The translations under genes were made by a program, and so were the position numbers. Positions 35,126-43,873 of a stretch of DNA of 64,000 bases are shown piece by piece. The stretch's first letter is position 1, and each line of letters begins with the position of its first letter. Location of the stretch: contig NZ_CADFEI010000008.1 of NCBI RefSeq assembly GCF_902833225.1, forward strand, positions 310,001 through 374,000, in the 5' to 3' direction. A model generated the notes under the pieces. The model had not been told where the DNA came from and searched no databases. It saw only the letters and a program-made list of their open reading frames with translations. Source of the stretch: Burkholderia sp. BCC1644 (lineage in GTDB: Bacteria > Pseudomonadota > Gammaproteobacteria > Burkholderiales > Burkholderiaceae).

Positions 35126-35860
35126 ATGAAAATCGCCGCGCTTTCCGACATCCACGGCAACCTCGCCGCACTCGACGCGGTGCTCGACGACGTCCGCCGC
35201 CGCGGCGCCGACGTGATCGTCAATCTCGGCGACATCGTGTCGGGCGCGCTCCATCCGGCCGAAACGGCCGACCGCCTGATCGCGCTCGATTTGCCGACCA
35301 TCAAGGGCAATCACGAGCGGCAGTTGCTTACCTGCGATCGCGAAGCGATGCGGCTGTCCGATCGCTGGGCGCACGACACGCTGCGCGACGACCAGCGCGA
35401 CTGGATCGCCGCGCTGCCCGAACGCGTGACGCTCGACGACGACGTATTGATGGTGCACGGCACGCCGGCCAGCGATCTCGTCTACTTCCTCGAAACGGTC
35501 ACGCCCGACGGCTGCCGCGCGGCCACGCCCGATGAAATCGCGCAGCGCGCGGGCAACGAAACAGCCTCGCTGATCCTGTGCGGCCACACGCACGTGCCGC
35601 GCACCGCGAAGCTCGACGACGGCCGGCTGATCGTCAATCCGGGCAGCGTCGGGCTGCAGGCGTACGAGGACGACCTGCCGCATCCGCACCGCATCGAGAC
35701 GGGCTCGCCGCATGCGCGCTACGCGATGGTGTCGCGCACGGCGGCCGGCTGGAACGTCGAATTCCATGCGGTCGAATACGACTGGCACACGGCCGCCGTG
35801 ACCGCGGCCTCGCGCGGGCGCGACGACTGGACCGTCGCGCTGCGCACCGGCCGCTGCTGA
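35126..35860 (+). CDS. Calcineurin-like metallophosphoesterase (YfcE/MJ0936-like)
   Basis: A 244-residue phosphoesterase. Metal-binding motifs occur in order: SDIHGN (7-12), NLGDIVSG (about 33-40), GNHE (about 61-64), MVHGTP (near 110) and CGHTHVPRT (near 152-160). It hydrolyses phosphoester or cyclic nucleotide bonds. The specific substrate is unknown. The start is ATG 35126, which gives the classic MKIAALSDIHGNL opening. Confidence 0.88.
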   Translation: MKIAALSDIHGNLAALDAVLDDVRRRGADVIVNLGDIVSGALHPAETADRLIALDLPTIKGNHERQLLTCDREAMRLSDRWAHDTLRDDQRDWIAALPERVTLDDDVLMVHGTPASDLVYFLETVTPDGCRAATPDEIAQRAGNETASLILCGHTHVPRTAKLDDGRLIVNPGSVGLQAYEDDLPHPHRIETGSPHARYAMVSRTAAGWNVEFHAVEYDWHTAAVTAASRGRDDWTVALRTGRC

Positions 35861-35929
35861 CACTCGCGCGCGCCGGCTTCGACTTCACGGCACGCACCTG
35901 ACACCGCGGCGCTCGCGCGCCGCGTCGCC

Positions 35930-37252
35930 TCACCCCGCATTCCTCAGCGTGAGCCGCGCTTCGAGCCCGCCGCCATCGGGCCGGTTGTTCAGCGTCAGCG
36001 TGCCGCCCATCGCGAGCGCGAGTTGCCGCGCGATCGCCAGGCCGAGCCCGGTGCCGCCCGTGTCGCGGTTGCGCGACGTCTCCACGCGCCGGAACGGCTC
36101 GAACACCGCGTCGAGCTGATCGGCCGGAATGCCGGGCCCGCGGTCGAGCACGGCAATCACCGCGCCGCCGTCCGGCACGGCCTGCACGTCGATCTCGGCC
36201 GCGCCCGCGAACTTCAGCGCGTTGTCGACGAGGTTGCCGACAATGCGGCGCAGCGCCTTCGGCCGCGTGACGAGCGCGAGCGGCGCGCGGCTGTGCAGCG
36301 CGACGTCCTGCCCCGCATCCGCGTAGTCGCACACGATGCTGTCGAGCAGCGCGTCGAGGTCGATGCGGCGCGCGGCTTCCTCGGTGCCGTGCAGCGTCCG
36401 TGCGTACGCGACGCCCTCCTTCACCAGATGTTCCATCTCGATCAGGTCCTGGCGCAACTTCGCACCCTGCGTGTCGTCCTCCATCATGTCGACGCGCAGC
36501 CGCATCCGCGTGATCGGCGTCTGCAGGTCGTGCGAGATCGACGCGAGGATCTGCATGCGTTCGGCCATGTACTGCGCGATGCGGTCCTGCATCGCGTTGA
36601 ACGCCCGTGCGGCACGCGCGACTTCCGACGGCCCGCCTTCGTTCAGCCGCTCGCCCTTCAGGTCGGGGCCGAGCGCGTCGGCAGCCTGCGCGAGCTGCTT
36701 GAGCGGCCGCGTCGCGAGCCGCACCGCGAGCCAGCAGCACGCGGCCAGCACCGCGAGCTGCAGCGCGAGCACGACCGGCAGCCAGCCCGACAGCGGCACC
36801 GTCGACATCGGATGGATGTCGATCGTCAGCGGCGACCCGTCGGTCAGCCGCAGATGCACCTGCAGATGTTCGCGGTCGCCGGGGATCGCGTTCGCGGTCA
36901 GCGGGTAGTCGCCGCCGATGCCGTCCGAGATCGAGCGCTCGACGCGCGCCGACAGCCGTGCTTCCGGCGGCGTGCCGGTCTCGCCGGGCCCGAGGATGAA
37001 CGCATAGCTGCGCCGCGCGAGACGCGGCAGCCACGCGGCGCGCTCGGCCGGCGGCAGATGGTCGAGCAGCGCGACCGAGCTCGCGACCTCGCGCTCGATG
37101 TAGCCCATCATCAGGTTGGTGGTCGCCTGGTCGCGCTCGGTCACGGTGAGCCAGAACGACAGCGTCTGCGCGAGCGCGAGGCCCACGCACAGGATCAGCG
37201 CGAGCCGCGCGAACAGCGAGCGCGGCCAGTGCCACGGCATGCGCGCGCTCAT
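35930..37252 (-). CDS. Sensor histidine kinase of a two-component system
   Basis: A 440-residue membrane kinase. A hydrophobic segment (17-36) and another (about 157-178) flank a periplasmic sensor domain of about 120 residues. HAMP follows. The phospho-acceptor is His241 in SISHDLQTPITRMRLR, and the ATPase has NLVDNALKFAG, DRGPGIP and GGTGLGLAIARQL. It overlaps the regulator gene by 4 bp (ATGA). The order regulator then kinase and the EnvZ-like layout are common. The signal is unknown. Confidence 0.93.
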   Translation of the reverse strand: MSARMPWHWPRSLFARLALILCVGLALAQTLSFWLTVTERDQATTNLMMGYIEREVASSVALLDHLPPAERAAWLPRLARRSYAFILGPGETGTPPEARLSARVERSISDGIGGDYPLTANAIPGDREHLQVHLRLTDGSPLTIDIHPMSTVPLSGWLPVVLALQLAVLAACCWLAVRLATRPLKQLAQAADALGPDLKGERLNEGGPSEVARAARAFNAMQDRIAQYMAERMQILASISHDLQTPITRMRLRVDMMEDDTQGAKLRQDLIEMEHLVKEGVAYARTLHGTEEAARRIDLDALLDSIVCDYADAGQDVALHSRAPLALVTRPKALRRIVGNLVDNALKFAGAAEIDVQAVPDGGAVIAVLDRGPGIPADQLDAVFEPFRRVETSRNRDTGGTGLGLAIARQLALAMGGTLTLNNRPDGGGLEARLTLRNAG

Positions 37253-37989
37253 GGCGTACCGTCGACGGCGGTCACGGCCGACGAGAACACGTAGCCCTCG
37301 TTGCGCAGCGTCTTGATGTAGCGCGGTTCGCGCGCGCCGTCGCGCAGGCGCTGGCGCAGCCGGCTCACGAGCAGGTCGATCGAGCGGTCGAACGGGTCGG
37401 ACTGGCGCCCCTGCGTGAGGTTGAGCAGCTGGTCGCGCGTCAGCACGCGCTGCGGGTTGTCGAGGAACACGCGCAGCAGCCGGTATTCGGCGCCGCTCAG
37501 CGCGACCAGCGTGCCTTCGGCGTCGAGCAGGTGGCGCCCGGTCGTGTCGAGCCGCCATTCGCCGAACGCGAGCATCTCGGCCGATTCGGTCACCTGCATG
37601 CCGGGCGGCAGCATGCGCGCACGGCGCAGCACCGAGCGGATCCGCGCGAGCAGCTCGCGCACCGCGAACGGCTTGGCCAGGTAGTCGTCGGCCCCCATCT
37701 CGAGGCCGATGATGCGGTCGGTTTCCTCGCCGCGTGCGGTCAGCATCAGCACGGGCACCGTGCGGAACTTGCCGGCGCGCAGGTCGCGGCACAGCGTGAG
37801 GCCGTCCTCGCCCGGCATCATCAGGTCGAGCACGATCAGGTCGGGCGCGCCGTCGTCCAGCACGTTGCGCATCTCGCGGCCGTTCGCGGCCAGCGACACG
37901 CGCATGCCGTTCTTTTCCAGGTAGTCCGCGATCAGTTCGCGAATCGCGCGATCGTCGTCGACGATCAGCACGTGGTCGATCTTGTCCAT
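37249..37989 (-). CDS. OmpR-family response regulator
   Basis: A 246-residue regulator. The receiver domain has the acidic triad (DDD at 11-13), the phosphorylated Asp55 (IVLDLMMPGEDG) and the conserved Lys in DYLAKPF. The C-terminal winged helix shows LSGAEYRLLRVFLDNPQRVL and SRLRQRLRDG...YIKTLRNEGYVF. ATG 37989 is chosen, because earlier codons do not fit a receiver. It is the first gene of the pair and the partner of the kinase that follows. The target genes are not known; the divergent thioredoxin-like gene is a candidate. Confidence 0.94.
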   Translation of the reverse strand: MDKIDHVLIVDDDRAIRELIADYLEKNGMRVSLAANGREMRNVLDDGAPDLIVLDLMMPGEDGLTLCRDLRAGKFRTVPVLMLTARGEETDRIIGLEMGADDYLAKPFAVRELLARIRSVLRRARMLPPGMQVTESAEMLAFGEWRLDTTGRHLLDAEGTLVALSGAEYRLLRVFLDNPQRVLTRDQLLNLTQGRQSDPFDRSIDLLVSRLRQRLRDGAREPRYIKTLRNEGYVFSSAVTAVDGTP

Positions 37990-38212
37990 GAATCGTTGTC
38001 GGTGTCGTAGTTCGGGCAGGCGATGTCCGCTGTTATACCGCAAGGCAGGCACGCGTTTGTATCCCAATGTATCGCGCCGCCGTGACGACACACAACATTG
38101 CACACGCGCGGCTGGCCGGACACATCGCAGATACGTCGGCGCCGCCTAATGGGGCCTGTCGAAACCCGTCCGGCCGCGCCCCGAGCAGCGGCCCACCGAT
38201 CAGGAGAACGCC

Positions 38213-38794
38213 ATGCTGCCCCGACTCAAGACCGCCGCCATCGTCATCGCCCTCGCCGCCACGGCCGGGCTCGCCGCCTTTGCCGGCACCCGCGACGAAG
38301 CGGGCAGGCAGGCCGCGCAGGCCGGCACGCCGGCGCCCGATTTCACCGGCATCGACCGCTGGCACAACAGCGCGCCGCTGACGCTCGGCCAGCTGCACGG
38401 CAAGGTCGTGCTCGTCGATTTCTGGACGTACTCGTGCATCAACTGCATTCATACGATTCCGTACGTGAAGGAGTGGGACCGGAAGTATCGCGACCAGGGG
38501 CTCGTGGTGGTCGGCGTGCATACGCCCGAGTACCCGTTCGAGCGGGACGCGGGCAACGTCGCCGATGCGATCAAGCGCTTCGGCATTCGATATCCGGTCG
38601 CGCAGGACAACCGTTACGACACGTGGCGTGCGTACGGGAACCAGTACTGGCCCGCGCTGTACCTGATCGATGCGAACGGCAAGGTCGTCTATACGCGCTA
38701 TGGCGAAGGCGAGTACGACAAGACCGAGGCCGCGATTCGCGGCGCGCTCGCGCAGGCGGGCACACCGGCGAAGGACGCGACGCGCACGCAGTGA
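38213..38794 (+). CDS. Membrane-anchored or exported thioredoxin-like protein (redoxin fold)
   Basis: A 193-residue protein with an N-terminal hydrophobic segment (AAIVIALAATAGLAAFAG) and a thioredoxin-like domain. The redox motif is CINC (Cys75, Cys78) in VDFWTYSCINCIHTIPYVKE, the form of DipZ C-terminal domains and TlpA-like proteins. A cis-Pro is seen in QYWPALYLID. It probably works in the periplasm in disulfide or peroxide handling. It lies divergent from the two-component genes, with 223 bp between them. Confidence 0.87.
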   Translation: MLPRLKTAAIVIALAATAGLAAFAGTRDEAGRQAAQAGTPAPDFTGIDRWHNSAPLTLGQLHGKVVLVDFWTYSCINCIHTIPYVKEWDRKYRDQGLVVVGVHTPEYPFERDAGNVADAIKRFGIRYPVAQDNRYDTWRAYGNQYWPALYLIDANGKVVYTRYGEGEYDKTEAAIRGALAQAGTPAKDATRTQ

Positions 38795-38854
38795 TCCGTG
38801 CGACGTGCGGGCGCGGCACGCGCCTGCACGCTCATCGCGCCCTTGCTCGCTTAC

Positions 38855-39493
38855 TCACTCGCGTTTCGCGTCGGCCGCCGCGAGCATCGCCTCCCCGATC
38901 GCGAGGTTGCCCTCCGCGACCAGCGCTTCGCCCGCGCCGCGGATATCGGCCTCGGCCTTGTTCTGTCCGAGCTTGCGCTTGCCGACGAACCGCGTGATCT
39001 CGATCTGCAGCCCGACGATCGACTGCAGCATCGTGTCGATGTAGTCCTTCGGCGCGTCGCCCATCTTCCACGGCACCGGCTGCGACGCCTCGTGGGTGCG
39101 CGTCAACCGCGCGACCACGCCGCGCACGAACTTCTCGTCGTCGCGCACCGTGATGCGGCCGTGCGCATGCACGACCATGTAGTTCCACGTCGGCACCTGC
39201 CGGTGCGCGACATGCTTGCTCGGGTACCAGTTCGGCGAGATGTACGCATCGCCGGCGCGGAAGATCACGAGCACCTCGTCACCATTCGCGACGTCCTGCC
39301 AGACCGGATTCGCGCGGGCGACGTGCGCGTGCAGTTCGCCGAGCCCGCCGTCGTCGGGCAGCAGTTCGAACGGAATGTGATTCGCGTCGAGGCCGTTCCT
39401 GCCGTGCGTGATCAGGCTGCCGAACGGATGCTGCACGATCAGCTCGCGCAGCGCGTCGAGATCGGGTTCGTTGAAATCGGCGGGGACGTACAT
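38855..39493 (-). CDS. PaiB-family FMN-binding protein
   Basis: A 212-residue protein matching PaiB-like FMN-binding split-barrel proteins: MYVPADFNEPDLDALRELIV at the start, then FRAGDAYISPNWYPSK and VPTWNYMVVHAHG, and the KLGQNKAEAD end. PaiB-type proteins are described as negative regulators or heme-degrading-like flavoproteins. It is divergent from a MocR/PdxR-type regulator, a common pairing, which suggests regulation by that protein. Confidence 0.87.
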   Translation of the reverse strand: MYVPADFNEPDLDALRELIVQHPFGSLITHGRNGLDANHIPFELLPDDGGLGELHAHVARANPVWQDVANGDEVLVIFRAGDAYISPNWYPSKHVAHRQVPTWNYMVVHAHGRITVRDDEKFVRGVVARLTRTHEASQPVPWKMGDAPKDYIDTMLQSIVGLQIEITRFVGKRKLGQNKAEADIRGAGEALVAEGNLAIGEAMLAAADAKRE

Positions 39494-39566
39494 GTCGGCT
39501 CCACGGTCGTACGGGGTTGGAAATGGCGCGGGCGCGTGCCCGTCATGCGGCGATTGTGATCCCAAA

Positions 39567-39591
39567 CTGGTTTATGCTGTAGAGCCGGTTT
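39567..39591. promoter_or_regulatory. Direct repeats CTGGTTT / CCGGTTT, candidate MocR-type operator
   Basis: ctggttt (39567-39573) and ccggttt (39585-39591) are 18 bp apart (start to start), between the PaiB and MocR-type genes. MocR/PdxR regulators usually bind direct repeats, so the form fits. Confidence 0.45.
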
Positions 39592-39616
39592 GAAACAATT
39601 TCAGCAGACCAGAATC

Positions 39617-41152
39617 ATGGCAAGAACGGCCCGAATCGTCGAAATCCCGTCGCTCGGCGCGCTCGACCGTACGGCCGGCGACCTGAGCCGCCAGCTCGCG
39701 CAGGCGCTGCGCGACGCCGTGCGCCGCGGCGACGTCCGGCCGGGCGACACGCTGCCGTCCACGCGGCTGCTGGCTACGTCGCTGCAGGTTGCACGCGGCA
39801 CCGTCGTCGACGCGTATGCGCAGCTCATCGCCGAAGGCTTTCTCGAGTCGCGCGGCGGCGCGGGCACGCGGGTCGCGAATGCGCTCGCCGAACCGCCGCC
39901 CGGCAACGAACCCGCCCCGCCGGCGCCACGCCAGCGCCCGGCACACGCCGGCCTGCCCGAGCCCGCAGCCACCTTCGCACGGATCGCCCGCGAATTCAGC
40001 CCGTTGCCGGCCATGCCGTTCGCGATCTCGGTGCCGATCGGCCTCACCGCGCCCGACGACATCTGGCGCCGGCTCGGCAACCGCCTGCGCGCCCGCGGCG
40101 CCGGCGCGCCGTCCGGCTATGCCGATCCGCAAGGCGCGCTGCCGCTGCGCGAAGCGATCGCCGACTACGTGCGGCGGTCGCGCTCGGTGCGCTGCGATGC
40201 CGGTCAGGTCGTGATCACGAGCGGCACGCAGCAGGGGCTGCATCTCGCGAGCCAGGTGCTGCTCGGCGACAACGACCAGGCATGGGTCGAGAATCCCGCC
40301 TATCGCGGCATCACCGCACTGCTCGAAAGCACCGGGCGGCGCGATGCGATGGTGCGCGTGCCGGTCGACGCCGACGGCCTCGACGTCGACGCCGGCATGC
40401 GGCTCGCGCCGGACGCGCGCGCCGCGTTCGTCACGCCGTCGCACCAGTACCCGCTCGGCATGCCGCTGAGCATGGCCCGGCGCAACGCGCTGCTCGCGTG
40501 GGCGCGCGCGCATCGCGCGTGGGTGGTCGAGGACGATTACGACAGCGAGCTGCGCTACGAAGGCTATCCGTTCCCGTCGCTGCAGGGGCTCGACCCCGAT
40601 CGCGTGATCTACCTCGGCACGTTCAGCAAGATCCTGTTTCCGTCGCTGCGGCTCGGCTACGTGATCGCGCCCGACGATCTCGTGCCCGCGTTCTGCGGCG
40701 CGCGCGTGCTGATGGATCGCCACGTGCCGACCGCCGACCAGCACGTGCTGGCCGCGTTCATCGCGGAAGGCCATCTCGATCGCCACATCCGCCGCGTGCG
40801 CGGCGTGTATGCGGAACAGCGCGCGCTGCTGATCGACACGCTCGGCGCACGGCTGCCGCGCGAGCGCGCGTGGGTACAGCCGGGCGACCAGGGGATGCAC
40901 GTCGTGCTGTGGCTCGCGGAAGGCATCGACGATCTGGATGTGGTCGCGCGCGCCGCGCAGGCCGGCGTCGCGGTGCGCGCGGTGTCGCCGATGTTCGCGC
41001 CCGGCACGGCCCGCCCGGGGCTCGTGCTGGGCTTCGGCGGGTTCGGCCGCGCGCAGATGGAGGCGGCCGCGCAGCGGCTCGCGGACGTGGTTTCGTCTGC
41101 GGAATCGCGGCCGCGCGCGCCGCAAAAGGTTGTCGGCAGGCAACAAACGTAA
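39617..41152 (+). CDS. MocR/PdxR-family regulator (GntR domain plus aminotransferase-like domain)
   Basis: A 511-residue fusion. Residues about 20-90 form a GntR winged helix (LAQALRDAVRRGDVRPGDTL, PSTRLLATSLQVARGTVVDA). Residues about 130-490 form a fold-type I aminotransferase domain with the PLP lysine at Lys338 (YLGTFSKILFPSLRLGY) and VVEDDYDSELRY for the cofactor aspartate. Such proteins sense PLP or an amine through the aldimine and control nearby genes. ATG 39617 is used. It faces the PaiB gene, whose start is 124 bp away. Confidence 0.93.
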   Translation: MARTARIVEIPSLGALDRTAGDLSRQLAQALRDAVRRGDVRPGDTLPSTRLLATSLQVARGTVVDAYAQLIAEGFLESRGGAGTRVANALAEPPPGNEPAPPAPRQRPAHAGLPEPAATFARIAREFSPLPAMPFAISVPIGLTAPDDIWRRLGNRLRARGAGAPSGYADPQGALPLREAIADYVRRSRSVRCDAGQVVITSGTQQGLHLASQVLLGDNDQAWVENPAYRGITALLESTGRRDAMVRVPVDADGLDVDAGMRLAPDARAAFVTPSHQYPLGMPLSMARRNALLAWARAHRAWVVEDDYDSELRYEGYPFPSLQGLDPDRVIYLGTFSKILFPSLRLGYVIAPDDLVPAFCGARVLMDRHVPTADQHVLAAFIAEGHLDRHIRRVRGVYAEQRALLIDTLGARLPRERAWVQPGDQGMHVVLWLAEGIDDLDVVARAAQAGVAVRAVSPMFAPGTARPGLVLGFGGFGRAQMEAAAQRLADVVSSAESRPRAPQKVVGRQQT

Positions 41153-41249
41153 TCGTCTGTAAATCCTGCAAGCAAACGGCCGTTTTAGCCGGCGCCGCAC
41201 CTGTGTCGTTTGCTAGGATCGCGCCTCTTCCATCCGCGCTCCTGCCGCC

Positions 41250-43481
41250 TTGAACCGCTTCGTGCCGTTTCTCCGAGACGCGTGGCTCCGTTGCCGCGCC
41301 CGCGTCGCACCGTTCGCCGCCGCCTGTGGCGCGCGCATCCGCGCGCTGTGCGCCGGCGTGCTGCACCGCCTGCGTCATCCGACGCGCCGCGGCGTCGCGC
41401 TGACGCTCGCCGCGATTCCGGCGCTGGGCCTGCTGGTGCTGATCGCGTTCGTCCCGTTCACGCCGAGCATCGGCGACATCCGCAAGGCGCGCATCGACCG
41501 CCCCGCGCGCGTGCTGTCCGCCGACGGCCAGCTGATCGCCGAGTTCCGGCCCGTCAATCGCGAATGGGTGCCGCTCAAGCAGATCTCGCCGCACATGGTC
41601 GACGCGCTGATCGCGACCGAGGACCACCGCTTCTACTCGCATCACGGCATCGACTGGCGCCGCACGCTCGCGGCCGGGCTGCACACGTTCTCGGGCAACC
41701 GCCAGGGCGGCTCGACGATCACGCAGCAGCTCGCACGCAACCTGTATCCGGACGAAGTCGGCCGTTCGCTGACGCTCACGCGCAAGGTGAAGGAGCTGAT
41801 CACCGCCTTCAAGATCGAGTCGGTGTACAGCAAGAACGAGATTCTCGAGACCTACCTGAACACCGTCCCGTTCCTGTACAACGCGTACGGCGTCGAAATG
41901 GCCGCGCGTACCTACTTCGGCAAGTCGGCCGACCAGCTCGACATCGTCGAAAGCGCGACGCTCGTCGGGATGCTGAAGGGCAACAGCTACTACAACCCGG
42001 TGCTGAATCCGGAACGCGCGGTACAACGACGCAACATCGTGCTCGACCGGATGGCGCAGATGGGCATGCTGTCGCCGCGGCAGCTCGCGCAATTGCAGCG
42101 CCGGCCGCTGCGCGTCGACTTCGAGCCGCAGACCGCGCAGCCGGGCCCGGCGCCGCACTTCGCGGTGCAGTTGCGCAAGTGGCTGATCGCCTGGGCCGAC
42201 CGCAACAACTACGACCTCTACTCGGACGGCCTCGTCGTGCGCACGACGCTCGACTCGCAACTGCAGGACATGGCGACCCAAGCGCTGACGCAGCAAACCG
42301 ATCGCCTGCAGGCGGTCGCCGACAGCGCGTGGCGCGGCCCGTCCGGCTGCGGGCTGCGCAACGACCTGTTCCGCGGCTTCATCCGCCAGACACCCGAATA
42401 TCGCCAGGCCCGCGACACGGGGCTCGCCGATGTGCCGGCGCTGAAGCAGCTCGGTGCAAACCGCGCGTTCATGCGCGCGCTGTGCGAGCGCAAGACGCAG
42501 GTGCAGGCCGGCTTCGTCGCGATCGATCCGCGCAACGGCGCGATTCGCGCGTGGGTCGGCAGCCCCGACTTCGGCAGCGAGCCGTTCGATCACGTCGCGC
42601 AGGCGCGGCGTCAGCCGGGTTCGACGTTCAAGCCGTTCGTCTATGGCGCCGCGTTCGCGGACGGCATGCAGCCGGGCGATACGTTCGTCGATCGCCCCGT
42701 CGCGATCCCGATCGGCACGCACGCCGTGTGGCGCCCGACCGATGCCGAGCCGCCGACCGATGCGCCGATGACGCTGCGCGACGCGCTCGCGCTGTCGCGC
42801 AACCGCATCACCGCGCAGGTGATGCAGCGCGAAGGCGCGGCCAGGGTCGCGCAGCTCGCGCGCGCGATGGGCGTGCGCGAAAGCCCGCTCGAGGCGGTAC
42901 CGTCGCTCGCGCTCGGCACGAGCCCCGTCACGCTGAAGGAAATGGTGTCCGCATACGGGACGATCGCGAATCGTGGCGTGTACGTCGCGCCGCAGATGAT
43001 CACGCGCATCGAGGATCGCGACGGCAAGGTGCTCGCCGCATTCAACAGCGCCCCGCCCGAACGCGCGTTGCCGGTGGCCGCCGCACAGACGCTGGTCGAC
43101 GTGATGCGCGGCGTCGTCGATTACGGGACCGGCGCGGACATCCGCTGGCGCTACGGGATCCGCACCGACGTCGCGGGCAAGACCGGCACGACGCAGGACA
43201 ACACGGACGGCTGGTTCATCCTGATGCATCCGCAACTGGTGGCGGGCGCGTGGGTCGGCTTCGACGACGGCAGCGTGACGCTGCGCAGCGACTACTGGGG
43301 TGCGGGCGCGCACAGCGCGTTGCCGATCGTCGGGTCGTTCTACGATGCGGCGCTGCGTACGCGCGCGATCGATCCGCGTGCGCAGTTCTCGCCCGACTTC
43401 CGTCCGCGCAGCGCACCGGCGCCGGCGCCGAAGCGGCGTCCGCACCCCGGCCTGTTCGACTGGCTGAGAATGTTCCGCTGA
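41250..43481 (+). CDS. Class A penicillin-binding protein (bifunctional transglycosylase/transpeptidase)
   Basis: A 743-residue protein. A membrane helix (about 47-70) follows a basic N-terminus. The GT51 transglycosylase domain has the catalytic Glu124 (IATEDHRFYSHHGID) and RQGGSTITQQLARNLYP. The transpeptidase domain has Ser458 in RRQPGSTFKPF (SxxK), SRN in LALSRNRITA and KTG in DVAGKTGTTQDN. It builds and cross-links peptidoglycan. A start at TTG 41250 is the only upstream option; GTG 41262 would drop four residues. It lacks the C-terminal domain of PbpC. An insertion of about 55 residues with three cysteines (SGCG, RALCER region, 365-415) precedes the transpeptidase core. Confidence 0.88.
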   Translation: MNRFVPFLRDAWLRCRARVAPFAAACGARIRALCAGVLHRLRHPTRRGVALTLAAIPALGLLVLIAFVPFTPSIGDIRKARIDRPARVLSADGQLIAEFRPVNREWVPLKQISPHMVDALIATEDHRFYSHHGIDWRRTLAAGLHTFSGNRQGGSTITQQLARNLYPDEVGRSLTLTRKVKELITAFKIESVYSKNEILETYLNTVPFLYNAYGVEMAARTYFGKSADQLDIVESATLVGMLKGNSYYNPVLNPERAVQRRNIVLDRMAQMGMLSPRQLAQLQRRPLRVDFEPQTAQPGPAPHFAVQLRKWLIAWADRNNYDLYSDGLVVRTTLDSQLQDMATQALTQQTDRLQAVADSAWRGPSGCGLRNDLFRGFIRQTPEYRQARDTGLADVPALKQLGANRAFMRALCERKTQVQAGFVAIDPRNGAIRAWVGSPDFGSEPFDHVAQARRQPGSTFKPFVYGAAFADGMQPGDTFVDRPVAIPIGTHAVWRPTDAEPPTDAPMTLRDALALSRNRITAQVMQREGAARVAQLARAMGVRESPLEAVPSLALGTSPVTLKEMVSAYGTIANRGVYVAPQMITRIEDRDGKVLAAFNSAPPERALPVAAAQTLVDVMRGVVDYGTGADIRWRYGIRTDVAGKTGTTQDNTDGWFILMHPQLVAGAWVGFDDGSVTLRSDYWGAGAHSALPIVGSFYDAALRTRAIDPRAQFSPDFRPRSAPAPAPKRRPHPGLFDWLRMFR

Positions 43482-43483
43482 GC

Positions 43484-43512
43484 GTGCGGCCGGCGGATCA
43501 CGCCGGCCGCAC
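43484..43512 (+). terminator. Terminator hairpin after the penicillin-binding protein gene
   Basis: gtgcggccggcg and cgccggccgcac form a perfect 12-bp stem with the loop gatca, 3 bp after the stop. It may also stop transcripts coming from the opposite side. Confidence 0.6.
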
Positions 43513-43515
43513 GTG

Positions 43516-43825
43516 TCATCGACGCGACGTCGACGCGCGCCCGTCCGCGTACAGCCAGACGGGCACGCCGTCGTCGCGCAATACCGCAACCGGTTCGCCG
43601 CTGCTCCAGTTCCGCGCGATCGCGACGTGGCGCACGAACCACGGTATCAGCGGCATGCGCGCGGCATTGCCGTCGAACAACGCATCGTCGCCGATTCGCG
43701 TGTAATGCGCGGGGTGCCGCTCAGCGCCACAGCAGCGGAACGTGATTGTCGGATTCCGCGAACTCGATCGTGCCCGCGGCGCCACCGTCACCGGCCTGGA
43801 GACAGCGCCAGGATCGATTGCCCAT
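43516..43825 (-). pseudogene. Small gene apparently broken by a frameshift, family unknown
   Basis: On the minus strand, ATG 43825 opens MGNRSWRCLQAGDGGAAGTI and ends with ESDNHVPLLWR at a stop at 43721-43723. One base further the next frame continues as ERHPAHYTRIGDDALFDGNA, then RMPLIPWFVRHVAIARNWSS and PVAVLRDDGVPVWLYADG, to a stop at 43516. Both pieces have strong G/C third positions. Skipping a single base at the join would give one protein of about 102 residues. Either this strain has a frameshift or these are two small overlapping genes. Fold and role are not recognised. Confidence 0.4.
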
Positions 43826-43873
43826 CGGCAGGGTCGCCCTCGTGGTCGTTGTATGGCGTCGGCCCGGTCGCCT

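Noticed and set aside
40758-43589. A minus-strand frame of over 940 codons opposite the PBP gene
   Set aside because: Arg/Ala/His-rich reading of the complementary strand with no domain signals.
41210-43705. Alternative long frame across the penicillin-binding protein gene
   Set aside because: It has none of the GT51 or transpeptidase motifs, which all lie in the 41250-43481 frame.
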